From Enterobacteriaceae bacterium B14 (GTDB lineage: Bacteria; Pseudomonadota; Gammaproteobacteria; Enterobacterales; Enterobacteriaceae), in contig DF158882.1 in NCBI GenBank assembly GCA_000307305.1, positions 176,576 through 240,575 of the forward strand: a stretch of 64,000 bases of DNA, written 5' to 3'. Below are positions 9,422 through 20,825 of the stretch, one piece after another; position 1 is the stretch's first letter; each line of letters opens with the position of its first letter. Below the pieces are notes generated by a model. The model saw only the letters and a list, made by a program, of their open reading frames with translations. It ran no database searches and was not told the DNA's origin. Both the position numbers and the translations under genes were made by a program.

Positions 9422-9931
9422 TTATTTTTTGATACGAATAATCGGTGTTTCGCCAACAACAACAGTACCAGAGAGCTTGGTGAGATCTTTAATCTCATCC
9501 ATGTTGGAGATAACGACTGGGGTCAGTGTAGATTTTGCTTTTTCTTCAAGTAAAGCAAGATCGAATTCAATAACTAAGTCGCCTCTTTTAACGCGCTGGC
9601 CTTCTTCTGCAATGCGTTTAAAGCCTTCACCTTTTAGCTCGACGGTATCAATACCGAAGTGAACAAAAAGCTCAATTCCACTATCAGATGCGATAGAGAA
9701 TGCATGATTGGTTTCAAAAATTTTACCAATAACACCGTCAACAGGAGCAACGATCTTGTTACCAGTCGGTTTTATCGCGATGCCATCACCAACAATTTTT
9801 TCTGCAAATACAACATCAGGGACATCTTCAATGTTGACGATTTCACCTGATAGAGGAGCAAAAATTTCGATAACGCCCGTGTCTTTCTTGTCATCTGAAA
9901 CCAGCGACTTCAGCTTATCAAACAGACCCAT
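9422..9931 (-). CDS. crr: Glucose-specific phosphotransferase enzyme IIA
   Basis: A 169-residue cytoplasmic EIIA-Glc. It takes phosphate from HPr and passes it to sugar-specific EIIB domains. In its dephosphorylated form it blocks permeases (inducer exclusion), and in its phosphorylated form it activates adenylate cyclase in enterics. The two conserved histidines are visible at NHAFSI (residue 76) and ELFVHFGID (residue 91, the phosphorylated one; His75/His90 in E. coli numbering without Met). The sequence is close to E. coli throughout and full length. It is the third gene of ptsH-ptsI-crr, with a 50-bp gap after ptsI and a strong terminator after it. The AGGAG sequence upstream supports the start. 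Confidence 0.97.
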   Translation of the reverse strand: MGLFDKLKSLVSDDKKDTGVIEIFAPLSGEIVNIEDVPDVVFAEKIVGDGIAIKPTGNKIVAPVDGVIGKIFETNHAFSIASDSGIELFVHFGIDTVELKGEGFKRIAEEGQRVKRGDLVIEFDLALLEEKAKSTLTPVVISNMDEIKDLTKLSGTVVVGETPIIRIKK

Positions 9932-9981
9932 GATCTTCTCCTAGCAATAGTATTTGGCGACGTTCCAGTCGAACTCGGAAC

Positions 9982-11709
9982 CTAGCAGAGAGTCTTTTCT
10001 TCAATGAACTTATTGACCAAGTTCGTTAACTCTTCTGCTGTTGGTTGTGCTAGAGCTTGCTCTGCCAATACCTTCACATCTTCAAAGTTCGTATTACGAA
10101 TGATTTTTTTGATGCGAGGAATTGAAATAGCACTCATGCTGAATTCATCCAATCCCATACCTAATAGTAGTAGTGTTGCACGCTCATCACCTGCAAGTTC
10201 ACCACACATACCGGTCCATTTCCCTTCAGCGTGTGACGCATCAATCACTTGCTTGATGAGCGTTAACACGGACGGAGACATTGGGTTATAGAGATGAGAA
10301 ATCAGCTCGTTTCCACGATCCACTGCTAGAGTATACTGTGTTAAATCGTTAGTCCCAATACTAAAGAAGTCGACTTCCTTCGCCAGATGGTGCGCGATGG
10401 TCGCTGCAGCAGGGGTTTCAACCATAACACCGACTTCAATTTTCTCGTCAAAGGCTTTGTTTTCAGCCTTCAGCTGCGCTTTTAGCATATCCAATTCAGC
10501 TTTTAGTAAACGTACTTCTTCAACCGAAATAATCATCGGGAACATAATACGCAGTTTACCGAAAGAGGAAGCTCGCAGAATAGCGCGCAACTGAGCGTGA
10601 AGAATTTCTTTGCGATCTAAGCAGATACGGATTGCACGCCAGCCTAAGAATGGGTTCTCTTCTTTTGGCAGATTCATGTATGGCAGGTCTTTATCACCGC
10701 CAATATCCATAGTACGCACGATAACAGCTTGCTCACCAACAGCTTCTGCTACGGCTTTGTATGCTTGGAATTGCTCTTCTTCGGTTGGGAATGCATCGCG
10801 GTCCATAAATAGGAATTCGGTACGATAAAGGCCAACGCCCTCAGCACCATTACGCTCTGCGCCTGCTACGTCACGGACGGTACCGATGTTCGCACAGACT
10901 TCAACCTGATGACCGTCCAGTGTGATGGCTGGCAGATCTTTTAATTTAGTTAGCTCATTCTTCTCAGTAACATACTGAGTTTGTACGGCTTTAATTTGGT
11001 CGACAGTGTCTGCTGGCGGGTTGACATAAATCTGCCCGTTTACCGCATCCAGAATCAGATAGTCGCCATTTTTAATTTCGCTGGTTGCATTGCTGGTACC
11101 CACAATCGCAGGCAGTTCTAAAGAACGCGCCATGATAGAGGTATGAGAAGTACGACCACCTAGATCGGTGATGAAACCCAGTACTTTATCCAGATTTAAC
11201 TGAGCTGTTTCTGATGGTGTTAGGTCTTTAGCAACCAGAACTACTTCTTCCTGGATAGCACTGAGATCGACAATGTGCAGATCCAGAATGTTTTTCAAAA
11301 GGCGTTTACCAATATCACGAACATCGGCAGCACGCTCTTTTAGATATTCATCATCAAGCTCTTCTAACGCAATTGCTTGACCTTCAATAACGCTGTGGAC
11401 TGCGGCATCGGCAGACAGCTTCTCGTCGGTGATTAGGGCTATGATTTCTTGCTCAAGCTCTTCATCTTCCAATAGCATGATATGGCCTTCGAAGATTGCA
11501 GCTTTCTCTTCACCCAGAGTTTCGCTAGCTTTAATTCTGATAGCCTCTAGCTGAGAAGACGCTTTTCCGCGGCCTTCTTTGAAACGTACAATCTCCTGCT
11601 CGACCTGCTCTGCAGTAATTTTTTTCCGGTTGACGATAATCTCATCTTCGATCAACAAAAGAGCTTTGCCGAAAGCGATGCCCGGGGAAACTAATATACC
11701 TGAAATCAT
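9982..11709 (-). CDS. ptsI: PTS enzyme I (phosphoenolpyruvate-protein phosphotransferase)
   Basis: A 575-residue cytoplasmic enzyme, the full E. coli length. It autophosphorylates with phosphoenolpyruvate and transfers phosphate to HPr, the first step for all PTS sugars. The N-terminal swivelling domain carries the active histidine in [13 protein letters not shown] (about residue 189). The C-terminal PEP-binding barrel has the signatures [14 protein letters not shown] and [13 protein letters not shown] and ends at EEKTLC. It follows ptsH by 45 bp. The start [14 protein letters not shown] matches E. coli and has a purine-rich AAGGGTAGGG upstream. Confidence 0.98.
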   Translation of the reverse strand: MISGILVSPGIAFGKALLLIEDEIIVNRKKITAEQVEQEIVRFKEGRGKASSQLEAIRIKASETLGEEKAAIFEGHIMLLEDEELEQEIIALITDEKLSADAAVHSVIEGQAIALEELDDEYLKERAADVRDIGKRLLKNILDLHIVDLSAIQEEVVLVAKDLTPSETAQLNLDKVLGFITDLGGRTSHTSIMARSLELPAIVGTSNATSEIKNGDYLILDAVNGQIYVNPPADTVDQIKAVQTQYVTEKNELTKLKDLPAITLDGHQVEVCANIGTVRDVAGAERNGAEGVGLYRTEFLFMDRDAFPTEEEQFQAYKAVAEAVGEQAVIVRTMDIGGDKDLPYMNLPKEENPFLGWRAIRICLDRKEILHAQLRAILRASSFGKLRIMFPMIISVEEVRLLKAELDMLKAQLKAENKAFDEKIEVGVMVETPAAATIAHHLAKEVDFFSIGTNDLTQYTLAVDRGNELISHLYNPMSPSVLTLIKQVIDASHAEGKWTGMCGELAGDERATLLLLGMGLDEFSMSAISIPRIKKIIRNTNFEDVKVLAEQALAQPTAEELTNLVNKFIEEKTLC

Positions 11710-11754
11710 AACCCTACCCTTGCTGTTGTTTGGTGTTAACTTTGATGTCCGAAT

Positions 11755-12012
11755 TTATTCGAGTTCAGCCATCAGTTTTACCAAATGCTCAACGGCTTGT
11801 TGCTCGTCTTCACCTTCAGCTGAAATAGTAACAACAGTACCTTGGGTTAAGCCCAAAGTTTGCAGCTTGAACAGGCTTTTCGCGCTAGCGCTTTTGCCTG
11901 AAGAGAGCACAGAGATGTCGGAAGTAAAGGCTTTTGCTTCTTTGACGAACTGAGCGGCAGGACGAGTATGAAGGCCGTTTGGTGCGGTGATAGTCACTTC
12001 TTGCTGGTACAT
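11755..12012 (-). CDS. ptsH: Phosphocarrier protein HPr
   Basis: An 85-residue protein that shuttles phosphate from enzyme I to EIIA domains. The active His15 is in NGLHTRPA, and the Ser46 region is [13 protein letters not shown]. The frame is open 10 codons further upstream. MYQQEVTI (ATG at 12012) is chosen because it matches the E. coli start and has GGGGA 6 nt upstream. It is the first gene of ptsHI-crr, and a roughly 400-bp leader separates it from cysK. Confidence 0.97.
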   Translation of the reverse strand: MYQQEVTITAPNGLHTRPAAQFVKEAKAFTSDISVLSSGKSASAKSLFKLQTLGLTQGTVVTISAEGEDEQQAVEHLVKLMAELE

Positions 12013-12426
12013 AAAATTCCCCAACTTATTGGTTTGTTGCAAAACTAAAGTTTAGCTCAACTTTAGCTAGTATGGTTACACCCTTTATCTATCTTTCAGG
12101 TTGCAGTTAGGCTTGCTTTCTGTGGCCTGAAATCAATTTAGGTATAGTGCCTGGCTAATTGGCAAGTCATGTCAGTAGACTTGGCTACAATTAAGCAAAA
12201 AATGAAATAATTCCCTATTAAATAGTCAATCAATAGAATTATTTCATCTTAAGCTGCGTTAGCTGCTACCTATTATGTGCCTTTTAGAATAATTTTAAAC
12301 AAATCGATTCAGCAAAACAGCCACTGAATCCCTATTTATTTTTTGCATCAAAATAACTACGAGACTGAATACTAAACTCAGACGCGAAAATCAATGTTAG
12401 GGGGAGTGAAAGTTTGAACTAGGCCA
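12013..12426 (-). promoter_or_regulatory. pts operon promoter and leader region
   Basis: This gene-free stretch between the cysK terminator and ptsH must hold the pts promoters. In E. coli the equivalent region has several promoters and CRP control; I do not see a convincing CRP box here. The clearest structure is a perfect 12-bp inverted repeat, ATGAAATAATTC at 12202-12213 and GAATTATTTCAT at 12236-12247. It is a possible leader hairpin or repressor site and its function is unknown. Confidence 0.5.
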
Positions 12427-12455
12427 CAAAAAAGCACCATAAAAGGTGCTTTTTA
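12427..12455 (-). terminator. Rho-independent terminator after cysK
   Basis: A stem AAAAAGCACC (12429-12438) and GGTGCTTTTT (12445-12454) with a 6-nt loop. It lies just downstream of the cysK stop on the minus strand and ends in a T-run in that direction. Confidence 0.85.
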
Positions 12456-12480
12456 TAGGCTTTATTTTATTGTGGCTTAA

Positions 12481-13443
12481 TTATTGCAGGGATTGATCTG
12501 TGAACAGGTCGGCAAACAATGCGGTGCTCAAATAACGTTCACCAGAAGAAGGTAGAATAACGACAATCGTCTTATCTTTGAACTCGGGTTCTTCACTGAG
12601 TTTTACTGCTGCGCTGACTGCAGCACCAGAAGAGATACCAGCAAGAATACCTTCCTCTTCCATCAGACGGCGAGCCATGCTGATAGCATCGTCGTTGGTG
12701 ACACGCTCAACACGGTCAACCAAGCTTAAATCAAGGTTGCCGGGGATAAAACCAGCGCCGATCCCTTGAATTTTATGCGGGCCAGGTTTGAGTTCTTCCC
12801 CTGCGAGGGCTTGGGTAATGATAGGTGAGTCAGTTGGTTCAACAGCGACAGAAGTGATCGTCTTTTTGTGTTTTTTAAGATAGCGGCTGACACCTGTCAG
12901 CGTCCCGCCAGTACCGACTCCGGCAACAAATACATCAACTTCTCCGTCGGTATCTTCCCAGATTTCTGGGCCCGTCGTTTTTTCATGGATAGCAGGGTTA
13001 GCTGGATTGTTGAACTGTTGAAGAATGAGGTAGCGGTTAGGGTCTGATGCCAGAATCTCTTCGGCCTTGGCAATTGCGCCTTTCATCCCTTTAGCGCCTT
13101 CGGTAAGCACGAGGTTGGCACCTAACGCTTTTAATAATTTGCGGCGTTCGACGCTCATCGTGTCAGGCATGGTCAGCGTCAATTTATAACCACGAGCGGC
13201 AGCGACGAAAGCGAGAGCAATACCTGTATTGCCGCTGGTAGGTTCAACCAGTTCTTTCCCTTCCGTTAAAACGCCACGCTTTTCGGCATCCCAAATCATA
13301 CTTGCGCCAATGCGGCATTTTACGCTAAAGCTTGGGTTACGAGACTCTACTTTTGCCAAAATACGCCCATTACCAATGCGATTGAGACGGACTAAAGGTG
13401 TATGACCTATGGTCAACGAATTGTCTTCGAAAATCTTACTCAT
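12481..13443 (-). CDS. cysK: O-acetylserine sulfhydrylase A (cysteine synthase)
   Basis: A 320-residue PLP enzyme that makes cysteine from O-acetylserine and sulfide. The PLP lysine is in [11 protein letters not shown] (Lys42). The substrate and phosphate loops are [11 protein letters not shown] and [11 protein letters not shown], and the C-terminal SSGAAVSAA and [10 protein letters not shown] are typical. The sequence is very close to E. coli CysK. It lies between cysZ upstream and the pts operon downstream, the standard enteric order, but has its own terminator. CysB control is expected from the family; I could not place a CysB site. Confidence 0.98.
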   Translation of the reverse strand: MSKIFEDNSLTIGHTPLVRLNRIGNGRILAKVESRNPSFSVKCRIGASMIWDAEKRGVLTEGKELVEPTSGNTGIALAFVAAARGYKLTLTMPDTMSVERRKLLKALGANLVLTEGAKGMKGAIAKAEEILASDPNRYLILQQFNNPANPAIHEKTTGPEIWEDTDGEVDVFVAGVGTGGTLTGVSRYLKKHKKTITSVAVEPTDSPIITQALAGEELKPGPHKIQGIGAGFIPGNLDLSLVDRVERVTNDDAISMARRLMEEEGILAGISSGAAVSAAVKLSEEPEFKDKTIVVILPSSGERYLSTALFADLFTDQSLQ

Positions 13444-13601
13444 GACCCATCCTTAACTGTATGAAAATTGGGATAACTCCTGACAGGGTACAGCGTCTTT
13501 CCCTCAGAGGAAGGAAAGAATAATTATATTATATTCCGATAAGAAATATAGAGAGCGAAGAAAGGAATAAAACGAGTATAAGAATGATGATTAATGAGTT
13601 G

Positions 13602-13630
13602 ATGGGATATCAAAAAATAAGATATCCCAT
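13602..13630. repeat. Inverted repeat between cysZ and cysK
   Basis: ATGGGATATC (13602-13611) and GATATCCCAT (13621-13630), a perfect 10-bp stem with a 9-nt A-rich loop, lie just downstream of the cysZ stop. No T-run follows on the minus strand, so this may be a weak terminator or an mRNA 3' stabiliser. Confidence 0.5.
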
Positions 13631-13650
13631 TGTATTAAATTAAATTTTGT

Positions 13651-14403
13651 TTATACACGATCTCTGTATTTATCGACCCAAATTGCGGTAGCGCCGCAAA
13701 CAGCAACTGGCATGATCACTAAATTCAGGAAGGGCACCATCGTAAACAGGCTGACAAGTGCACCAAACTGAAAATTCTGCATACGGTCTCTTTGCAGTGC
13801 TTTACGCATAGTCAACAGAGGGATTTTATGATTATCGAAGGGGTAATCGCAGTATTGGATAGATTGCATCCAAGCGCCAAAGACGAACAGCAAGACTGGT
13901 GCGATGGTTTGCCCTATGCCCGGAATAAGCGAGAGAATAATCAGTAAGATGATTCGGGGCAGGTAGTAAGCGAGTTTTTGTATCTCTCGTTTTAGAATAC
14001 GTGGCACATCTTTTATGATGCCTGTAAACCCAGAATCAGGAAGTGATTTGCCAGTCATTTTTGATTCTAGTTGTTCAGAGAGCAACCCGTTAAAAGGGGA
14101 GGCTATCAAGTTGGCGATGGTGCTAAATAAATAGCCAGACACAAGCAAAATCGATGCGATAGCGAGAGGCCACAATATATAGCTCAACCATTGGAGCCAA
14201 CTAGGGACGATAGACATAAGCGTGTCTATCCACCCTGACATATTGCTAAATATCCACCAGAATGCGCCCCCCATAAGAAGGATATTGACCAGCAAGGGAA
14301 TAAAGACATAACGCTTTAGCCCTGGGGTGAGAATCAGTTTCCACCCTAGATTGAAGTAGTAAATGCCGCTAAATGATTTTTTCACTGAGTTTGGTTCGTG
14401 CAT
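13651..14403 (-). CDS. cysZ: Sulfate transporter CysZ
   Basis: A 250-residue inner-membrane protein (family EI24/CysZ) that mediates sulfate uptake for cysteine synthesis. Four or more hydrophobic segments are visible, for example [34 protein letters not shown] and [21 protein letters not shown]. The conserved enteric segments [10 protein letters not shown] and [18 protein letters not shown] are present. It is divergent from zipA and upstream of cysK, as in E. coli. Confidence 0.95.
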   Translation of the reverse strand: MHEPNSVKKSFSGIYYFNLGWKLILTPGLKRYVFIPLLVNILLMGGAFWWIFSNMSGWIDTLMSIVPSWLQWLSYILWPLAIASILLVSGYLFSTIANLIASPFNGLLSEQLESKMTGKSLPDSGFTGIIKDVPRILKREIQKLAYYLPRIILLIILSLIPGIGQTIAPVLLFVFGAWMQSIQYCDYPFDNHKIPLLTMRKALQRDRMQNFQFGALVSLFTMVPFLNLVIMPVAVCGATAIWVDKYRDRV

Positions 14404-14630
14404 GAGCTAACATATCTCACATATAGATCTTATTGTTGGTATCATATCTGCATGATTTCGTTCTTACCAGCGGGGTTTTGAGTGAAAAATAAGCTGAAAC
14501 TGTGTGTGAGACCGTTTTTTTAACAGTTCCGACTTAATACGGACTTGCACTTATCTACATACGCAAATAAAGTTATAAGGTGTATGTACGCCATTGTGGC
14601 AAATTAATTATAACAATCAGAGATAGAGCA

Positions 14631-15722
14631 ATGATGCAGGATTTAGAATTGCGTCACGTATTAACCATAGTTGGCGTGGTCTTCATTGTCGCATTAGTCC
14701 TACATGGTTTGTGGACGAGCCGTAAAGAACGTTCTTCGATGTTTGGCGATCGCTCGGCTAAACGGTATCAAGATGAACAGGCGGATACTTTCCCTGATGA
14801 AACTATTGATGATGGGGTTGGCGAAACTCGTATTCTCAGTACATCACAATCTGATACAGATGTAGATGATCTTGCAGAAACGATTACAACAGAACATAAA
14901 CCCTATCGTGCAGAGATGCCATCGGTTAAATTTGCGTCAGCATCCCATAAGCCAGTAGATGAGGCTCGCGTTGTCGACGCTGAAGAAGCGAAACCGACTG
15001 CGGAAAACCATCGTGGCGAAGGCAAACAGCTTGAGTTTTCAGAGTTGAACATATCTGAAAATATAGAGCCACAGCCAGTAGAACATAAAAAGCCTGAACA
15101 TAAACCTCAAGAAAGTAGCGGGTCTAGTGCTTGGATATCCGCGGCTCTCGTGGGCAAACCTTCGAAACCTACGCCGCCTAAAGTGGTGGAAGAAGAGAAG
15201 GGCGAAATTCTAATTAATACCAGTGATGAAATGCTTAGCGATGTTTCTCCTAAGAACGATATAGCGGCTGAGCCAGTTGAAGCACCAAAGCGTGAGCCTA
15301 AAGAGGACGTATTGGTGTTACATGTCGCTGCTCATGCGAATAGCTCGCTAGAGGGCACGGCTTTATTGCCTAGCATCCTACAAGCGGGTTTCCAATTCGG
15401 TGAGATGCAGATTTTCCATCGTCATTTGAACCCAACCGGCGGTGGTCCAGTTCTATTTAGCTTAGCGAATATGGTAAAACCAGGTTCGTTCGATCCTGAA
15501 AATATGTCCGAATTCACCACCCCTGGAATATCTATCTTTATGATGGTGCCTTCTTATGGTGATGCGAATCAAAACTTCAAACTGATGCTGCAATCAGCCC
15601 AACGTATTGCCGATGATGTGGGTGGTGTGGTGCTCGATGATGAACGCAGAATGTTAACGCCGCAAAAGCTAGAAACCTACAAGGCACGAATCAAAGTAGT
15701 GCTAGAAGATAACGCGAAGTAA
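14631..15722 (+). CDS. zipA: Cell division protein ZipA
   Basis: About 363 residues. It is an inner-membrane protein that tethers FtsZ to the membrane at the division septum. An N-terminal transmembrane helix ([18 protein letters not shown]) is followed by the conserved [10 protein letters not shown], a charged, E- and P-rich linker (about residues 45-235), and a C-terminal FtsZ-binding domain starting near [11 protein letters not shown]. The open frame extends 17 codons upstream, but MMQDLEL at 14631 matches the E. coli start. The linker is variable in length, as usual. It is divergent from cysZ and followed by a terminator and ligA. Confidence 0.95.
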   Translation: MMQDLELRHVLTIVGVVFIVALVLHGLWTSRKERSSMFGDRSAKRYQDEQADTFPDETIDDGVGETRILSTSQSDTDVDDLAETITTEHKPYRAEMPSVKFASASHKPVDEARVVDAEEAKPTAENHRGEGKQLEFSELNISENIEPQPVEHKKPEHKPQESSGSSAWISAALVGKPSKPTPPKVVEEEKGEILINTSDEMLSDVSPKNDIAAEPVEAPKREPKEDVLVLHVAAHANSSLEGTALLPSILQAGFQFGEMQIFHRHLNPTGGGPVLFSLANMVKPGSFDPENMSEFTTPGISIFMMVPSYGDANQNFKLMLQSAQRIADDVGGVVLDDERRMLTPQKLETYKARIKVVLEDNAK

Positions 15723-15756
15723 AGCTAAGGCATAACAGAGACTTTAAATTTAAATA

Positions 15757-15784
15757 ACCCCCGTTTTTTCGGGGGTTTTCTATT
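15757..15784 (+). terminator. Rho-independent terminator after zipA
   Basis: AACCCCCG, a 6-T loop and CGGGGGTT followed by TTCTATT, placed 35 bp after the zipA stop and just before ligA. Confidence 0.85.
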
Positions 15785-15795
15785 ATTAATGGTGA

Positions 15796-17820
<2,025 letters not shown>

Positions 17821-17830
17821 AAGTCAGAGT

Positions 17831-18052
17831 ATGGAAAAAGAGAATCTGTTGGAGATAGCTAACACAGTAATGCCATTCGGCAAATACAAAGGAAGGGTGT
17901 TGATAGACCTTCCCGAAGAGTATCTATTGTGGTTTGCCCGCAAGGGGGAGTTCCCGCAGGGCAAATTAGGGCAATTAATGGAAATGACGCTCGCAATAAA
18001 AATTGAAGGTCTGGATAGCCTTATTACCCCCTTGAAGGGAAAAAGGCGATAA
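17831..18052 (+). CDS. ypeB: DUF3820 small protein (YpeB-like)
   Basis: A 73-residue protein with the DUF3820 core MPFGKYKGR..LIDLPEEYLLWF, found downstream of ligA in enterics. The function is not established. It starts 10 bp after ligA with GGAG-like purines before the ATG and is probably co-transcribed. The 3' end is embedded in a 13-bp inverted repeat that probably terminates the transcript. Confidence 0.9.
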   Translation: MEKENLLEIANTVMPFGKYKGRVLIDLPEEYLLWFARKGEFPQGKLGQLMEMTLAIKIEGLDSLITPLKGKRR

Positions 18053-18065
18053 GGGTAATAAGGCT
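18017..18065 (+). terminator. Terminator-like inverted repeat at the 3' end of the DUF3820 gene
   Basis: AGCCTTATTACCC (18017-18029) pairs perfectly with GGGTAATAAGGCT (18053-18065), followed by TGCTT. The left arm lies inside the coding end of the DUF3820 gene. The T-run is weak, so termination strength is uncertain. Confidence 0.5.
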
Positions 18066-18234
18066 TGCTTATGCCTATTAATCCAGAGGAAAATGGCCGT
18101 AGTCTTAACTGCCTGTGGATGTTCCTGACAGTATTATGTAGTGTTGTAGTACTTACTTACACCCATTTGATTTCAAGGTGCGAAAGGTAAACTCCCCGTA
18201 GCTTGGAAGATGAAAGAGATATCAAGGATAAAAA

Positions 18235-19386
18235 ATGACTGCAGTAATTTCTTACACCGACCGTGCTATACAAGTTCTAGGTAAATTAGGTATTCGTTTG
18301 ACACCTGAACCTGAGGCGCCGGTGCTTCAGCTGTTAGATGCTATTTCAGATCTTGATAATACTCGTGTCATGGCTATTGCCCGCACACTGCAACAGCAAA
18401 GTGCCTTTAACGCCGTTGTGCGTGACAATATTCTAGGTATGGACGTAGCCAATCGTCAGGCAACTATTGTTGCTGCTTTTGACTCCATCCGCACTGATGC
18501 ACAGCAGATGGTACTGTGGCTAGATGACGGCAAGCTCGATTTCGTCGAAAAAATGCGCATGGGTTGGATGAGCATGATGCGCGGTTCTATCCCAGACCGT
18601 TTCGCTCAAATCAAAAAAACCTATCTTGAAGTGGCAAAAGATTCCAGTGACCAGATCGCTCGCGAACGTGTGATTCTGGAAGCTTACCAAGATTATCGCT
18701 TCGGATTGAAACAGGCTCAAATTGACTCAGAAGAGCTGTTTAATATCGCGACCGGTCGTCTGGAACAGCAAAAAGCCGTGCTACAAACTGCTCAAAACAG
18801 CGTTGAATCCTTCCAAGGAGAAGATGCAGCCGAGCGCTCTCGTTTAGAGCTGGTCCGCGATGAATCACTTCGTCTCTATCAGAAAGAAGATGAGCGCTAC
18901 CAGATTGTTAAAGACCTGAACGAAAACCTGATTATTGCCTATAATGCGGCAGAAGCCGTATTTGCTCGTATTCAGCAGACATCAACGGTTAAAGACCGCG
19001 TATTCCGCCAAAGTGTCACCTTCTTCGGCACCAACGAACTGGTCTTTACCGCACTTTCTGCTTCCATGACCTCCCTGAGTGGTTTGCATGAAAGCACTCA
19101 GACATTGGAAGCGATGAAAGAGGGTATGAACAAAGGGCTGGAAGCGATCGCGACCGCGGGTAATAAACAGCTGGAAGCAGGTCTGCGTGCAGGTTATGGC
19201 TCTACCATCAAAGCGGAATCACTGCGCTCTCTGGTTGATGCCATTGTTAGCTATCAAGAATCCAGTTATCGCATGATAAGTGAACTGAGAGCTGAGTCTG
19301 AAAGCAACGCCAAAGAAATTAGCCACGTCGTCGAAGATGGCAAACGCCGCTTCTCCGAGGTTGTTATCAAGGCTAGCGTGCAATGA
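18235..19386 (+). CDS. Unassigned helical/coiled-coil cytoplasmic protein (TelA-like in character)
   Basis: A 383-residue protein with no signal peptide or membrane segment, largely alpha-helical. Coiled-coil character is strong from about residue 150 to 260 (ERVILEAYQDYRF, RLEQQKAVLQTAQ). A motif-like FFGTNELVFTALSASMTSL occurs at about 258-276. In length and pattern it recalls TelA/'toxic anion resistance' proteins, but I cannot confirm that from sequence alone. It is the first gene of a three-gene operon with its own 180-bp upstream region; its TGA overlaps the next ATG by 4 bp. I infer that it acts with the membrane protein encoded next. The gene is certain; the function is unknown. Confidence 0.7.
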   Translation: MTAVISYTDRAIQVLGKLGIRLTPEPEAPVLQLLDAISDLDNTRVMAIARTLQQQSAFNAVVRDNILGMDVANRQATIVAAFDSIRTDAQQMVLWLDDGKLDFVEKMRMGWMSMMRGSIPDRFAQIKKTYLEVAKDSSDQIARERVILEAYQDYRFGLKQAQIDSEELFNIATGRLEQQKAVLQTAQNSVESFQGEDAAERSRLELVRDESLRLYQKEDERYQIVKDLNENLIIAYNAAEAVFARIQQTSTVKDRVFRQSVTFFGTNELVFTALSASMTSLSGLHESTQTLEAMKEGMNKGLEAIATAGNKQLEAGLRAGYGSTIKAESLRSLVDAIVSYQESSYRMISELRAESESNAKEISHVVEDGKRRFSEVVIKASVQ

Positions 19387-20822
19387 GTGATAATATCAAA
19401 CTCAGTGATCAACTGGGTGCGATGGCAATTATTGACGATCTCTACCAGCAGCAGATGATGCTGGTAGAGCATCTCGATCACGCGACATTACGTAAAAACA
19501 TCGCCCAGAAAATCAAAGATTATTATCTTTCCCGTGGCTTAAGCATCGAAGATGAGTTGATTGATGCTGGTGTAAAAACTTGGTTCGAGAATCGTTTACG
19601 CTTTGATGCGCCTAAAACCACATGGTTTCAACGCCAACTGGCACGCGCCTATATTAAACGCGGTAGTGCGGGCAAAGTGATAGGTGTGGTTACTCTTGCC
19701 GTCATGCTACTGTGGGGCGGTAAATACTATATTCAGGCTCAACGTACTGAGTTTATCGCCAAAGGTATGGCGTTTCAGAGCAAGGATATTATTACAAAAA
19801 CAGAAAATGCCATTCAGCTTAGAAGCCGCTACGAGCAGCTCAGTAAGCAAAAAGCACGCTATACCGCACCACTTATCTCTAAGCTTCAAACGTCATATCT
19901 CAGCTCAATAGAGCAGGTAAATTTCCAAAATATTCTCTCCATCGGCACGCCACTTAAGCTCACTTCACTGACCTCTGGCGAACCGGTAAAAGCAGGTTTT
20001 AATAATCTGAAATATGGTTCTCAAGAAGAGGGAACGGAACTTGTTGCTAAGCTGACAAAGTTTAATGCGGAGCTAACGGAAAATACCCAAAACAGCCAAG
20101 AAGCCTTAGAACTTTGGCAACAGGTCATTGAACAAGACCGACAACTCAGTGCGATAGAGAATAAGAGCGACTTTGCGAGACTTTATAACAGTAACGTGAA
20201 GTTCAAAAATGCCTTTAATAGCGCTAAATCCTCCCTGCAAACGTCAGGTGTTGGGGATATCGCCGCTCTTGAAGGAATGTATCTTCAAACAGAGCAGGCG
20301 CTGGGTAAACAGCAAGAAGTTAACCAGTTGCTTAGCCAGATTAAAGCTGCTGGTGTCCCGGATCAGGATATGGGCGCGGTGAACGCCACGGCAGAGTCGG
20401 CAATACGTGCATTCGGTGCAATGGATGCTGCGGCTGGACAAGGTTATATCGACCAGTTGTACTACTACAACGATCTGGCCAGCCGCCGTTTAACGCTGAT
20501 GGTCGTCGATAGAGTCGGGGAAAAATCGGGTGTACAGCGAACTTACGATTCTTCGGGGGGTAACGCTTGGTACCTCGTCGTCGAAGCCGTGACACCAAAC
20601 GGTGAAGTCTTTCCGATGCGTATTACTGACAGCGAAACAGGCACTATCAAAACAGTCGATACTTTTGCCATTCGGGTTAAGCAGAGCGAATTTAACCGCG
20701 TGCGCTCAGATAAAATGGATGACGGACACCTTAGCCAGCGTAATATCGGGGATAAACCGGTAGGGCGTTTGAGTTTCACCTACGACCGTCCTGTGATGGA
20801 CGGCATGATTACGGAGTGGTAA
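19383..20822 (+). CDS. Single-pass membrane protein of unknown function (probably DUF6384 family)
   Basis: A 479-residue protein. The N-terminal ~95 residues are cytoplasmic and charged. One transmembrane helix lies at about 100-118 (VIGVVTLAVMLLWGGKYYI). A long helical stretch runs from about 125 to 340, and a C-terminal beta-rich domain (about 360-479) contains NAWYLVVEAVTPNGEVFP and RVRSDKMDDGHLSQR. From memory the C-terminal pattern fits the DUF6384 family, which I cannot verify here. The start ATGA overlaps the stop of the preceding gene, indicating translational coupling. The third gene begins 3 bp after its stop. The protein looks like an envelope-anchored sensor or scaffold, which is inference. 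Confidence 0.7.
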   Translation: MSDNIKLSDQLGAMAIIDDLYQQQMMLVEHLDHATLRKNIAQKIKDYYLSRGLSIEDELIDAGVKTWFENRLRFDAPKTTWFQRQLARAYIKRGSAGKVIGVVTLAVMLLWGGKYYIQAQRTEFIAKGMAFQSKDIITKTENAIQLRSRYEQLSKQKARYTAPLISKLQTSYLSSIEQVNFQNILSIGTPLKLTSLTSGEPVKAGFNNLKYGSQEEGTELVAKLTKFNAELTENTQNSQEALELWQQVIEQDRQLSAIENKSDFARLYNSNVKFKNAFNSAKSSLQTSGVGDIAALEGMYLQTEQALGKQQEVNQLLSQIKAAGVPDQDMGAVNATAESAIRAFGAMDAAAGQGYIDQLYYYNDLASRRLTLMVVDRVGEKSGVQRTYDSSGGNAWYLVVEAVTPNGEVFPMRITDSETGTIKTVDTFAIRVKQSEFNRVRSDKMDDGHLSQRNIGDKPVGRLSFTYDRPVMDGMITEW

Positions 20823-20825
20823 ACC

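Noticed and set aside
18235..19386. Firm call of TelA (tellurite resistance) for the first gene of the unassigned operon
   Set aside because: Length and helical pattern are similar, but I could not line up defining motifs, so the name is left tentative.
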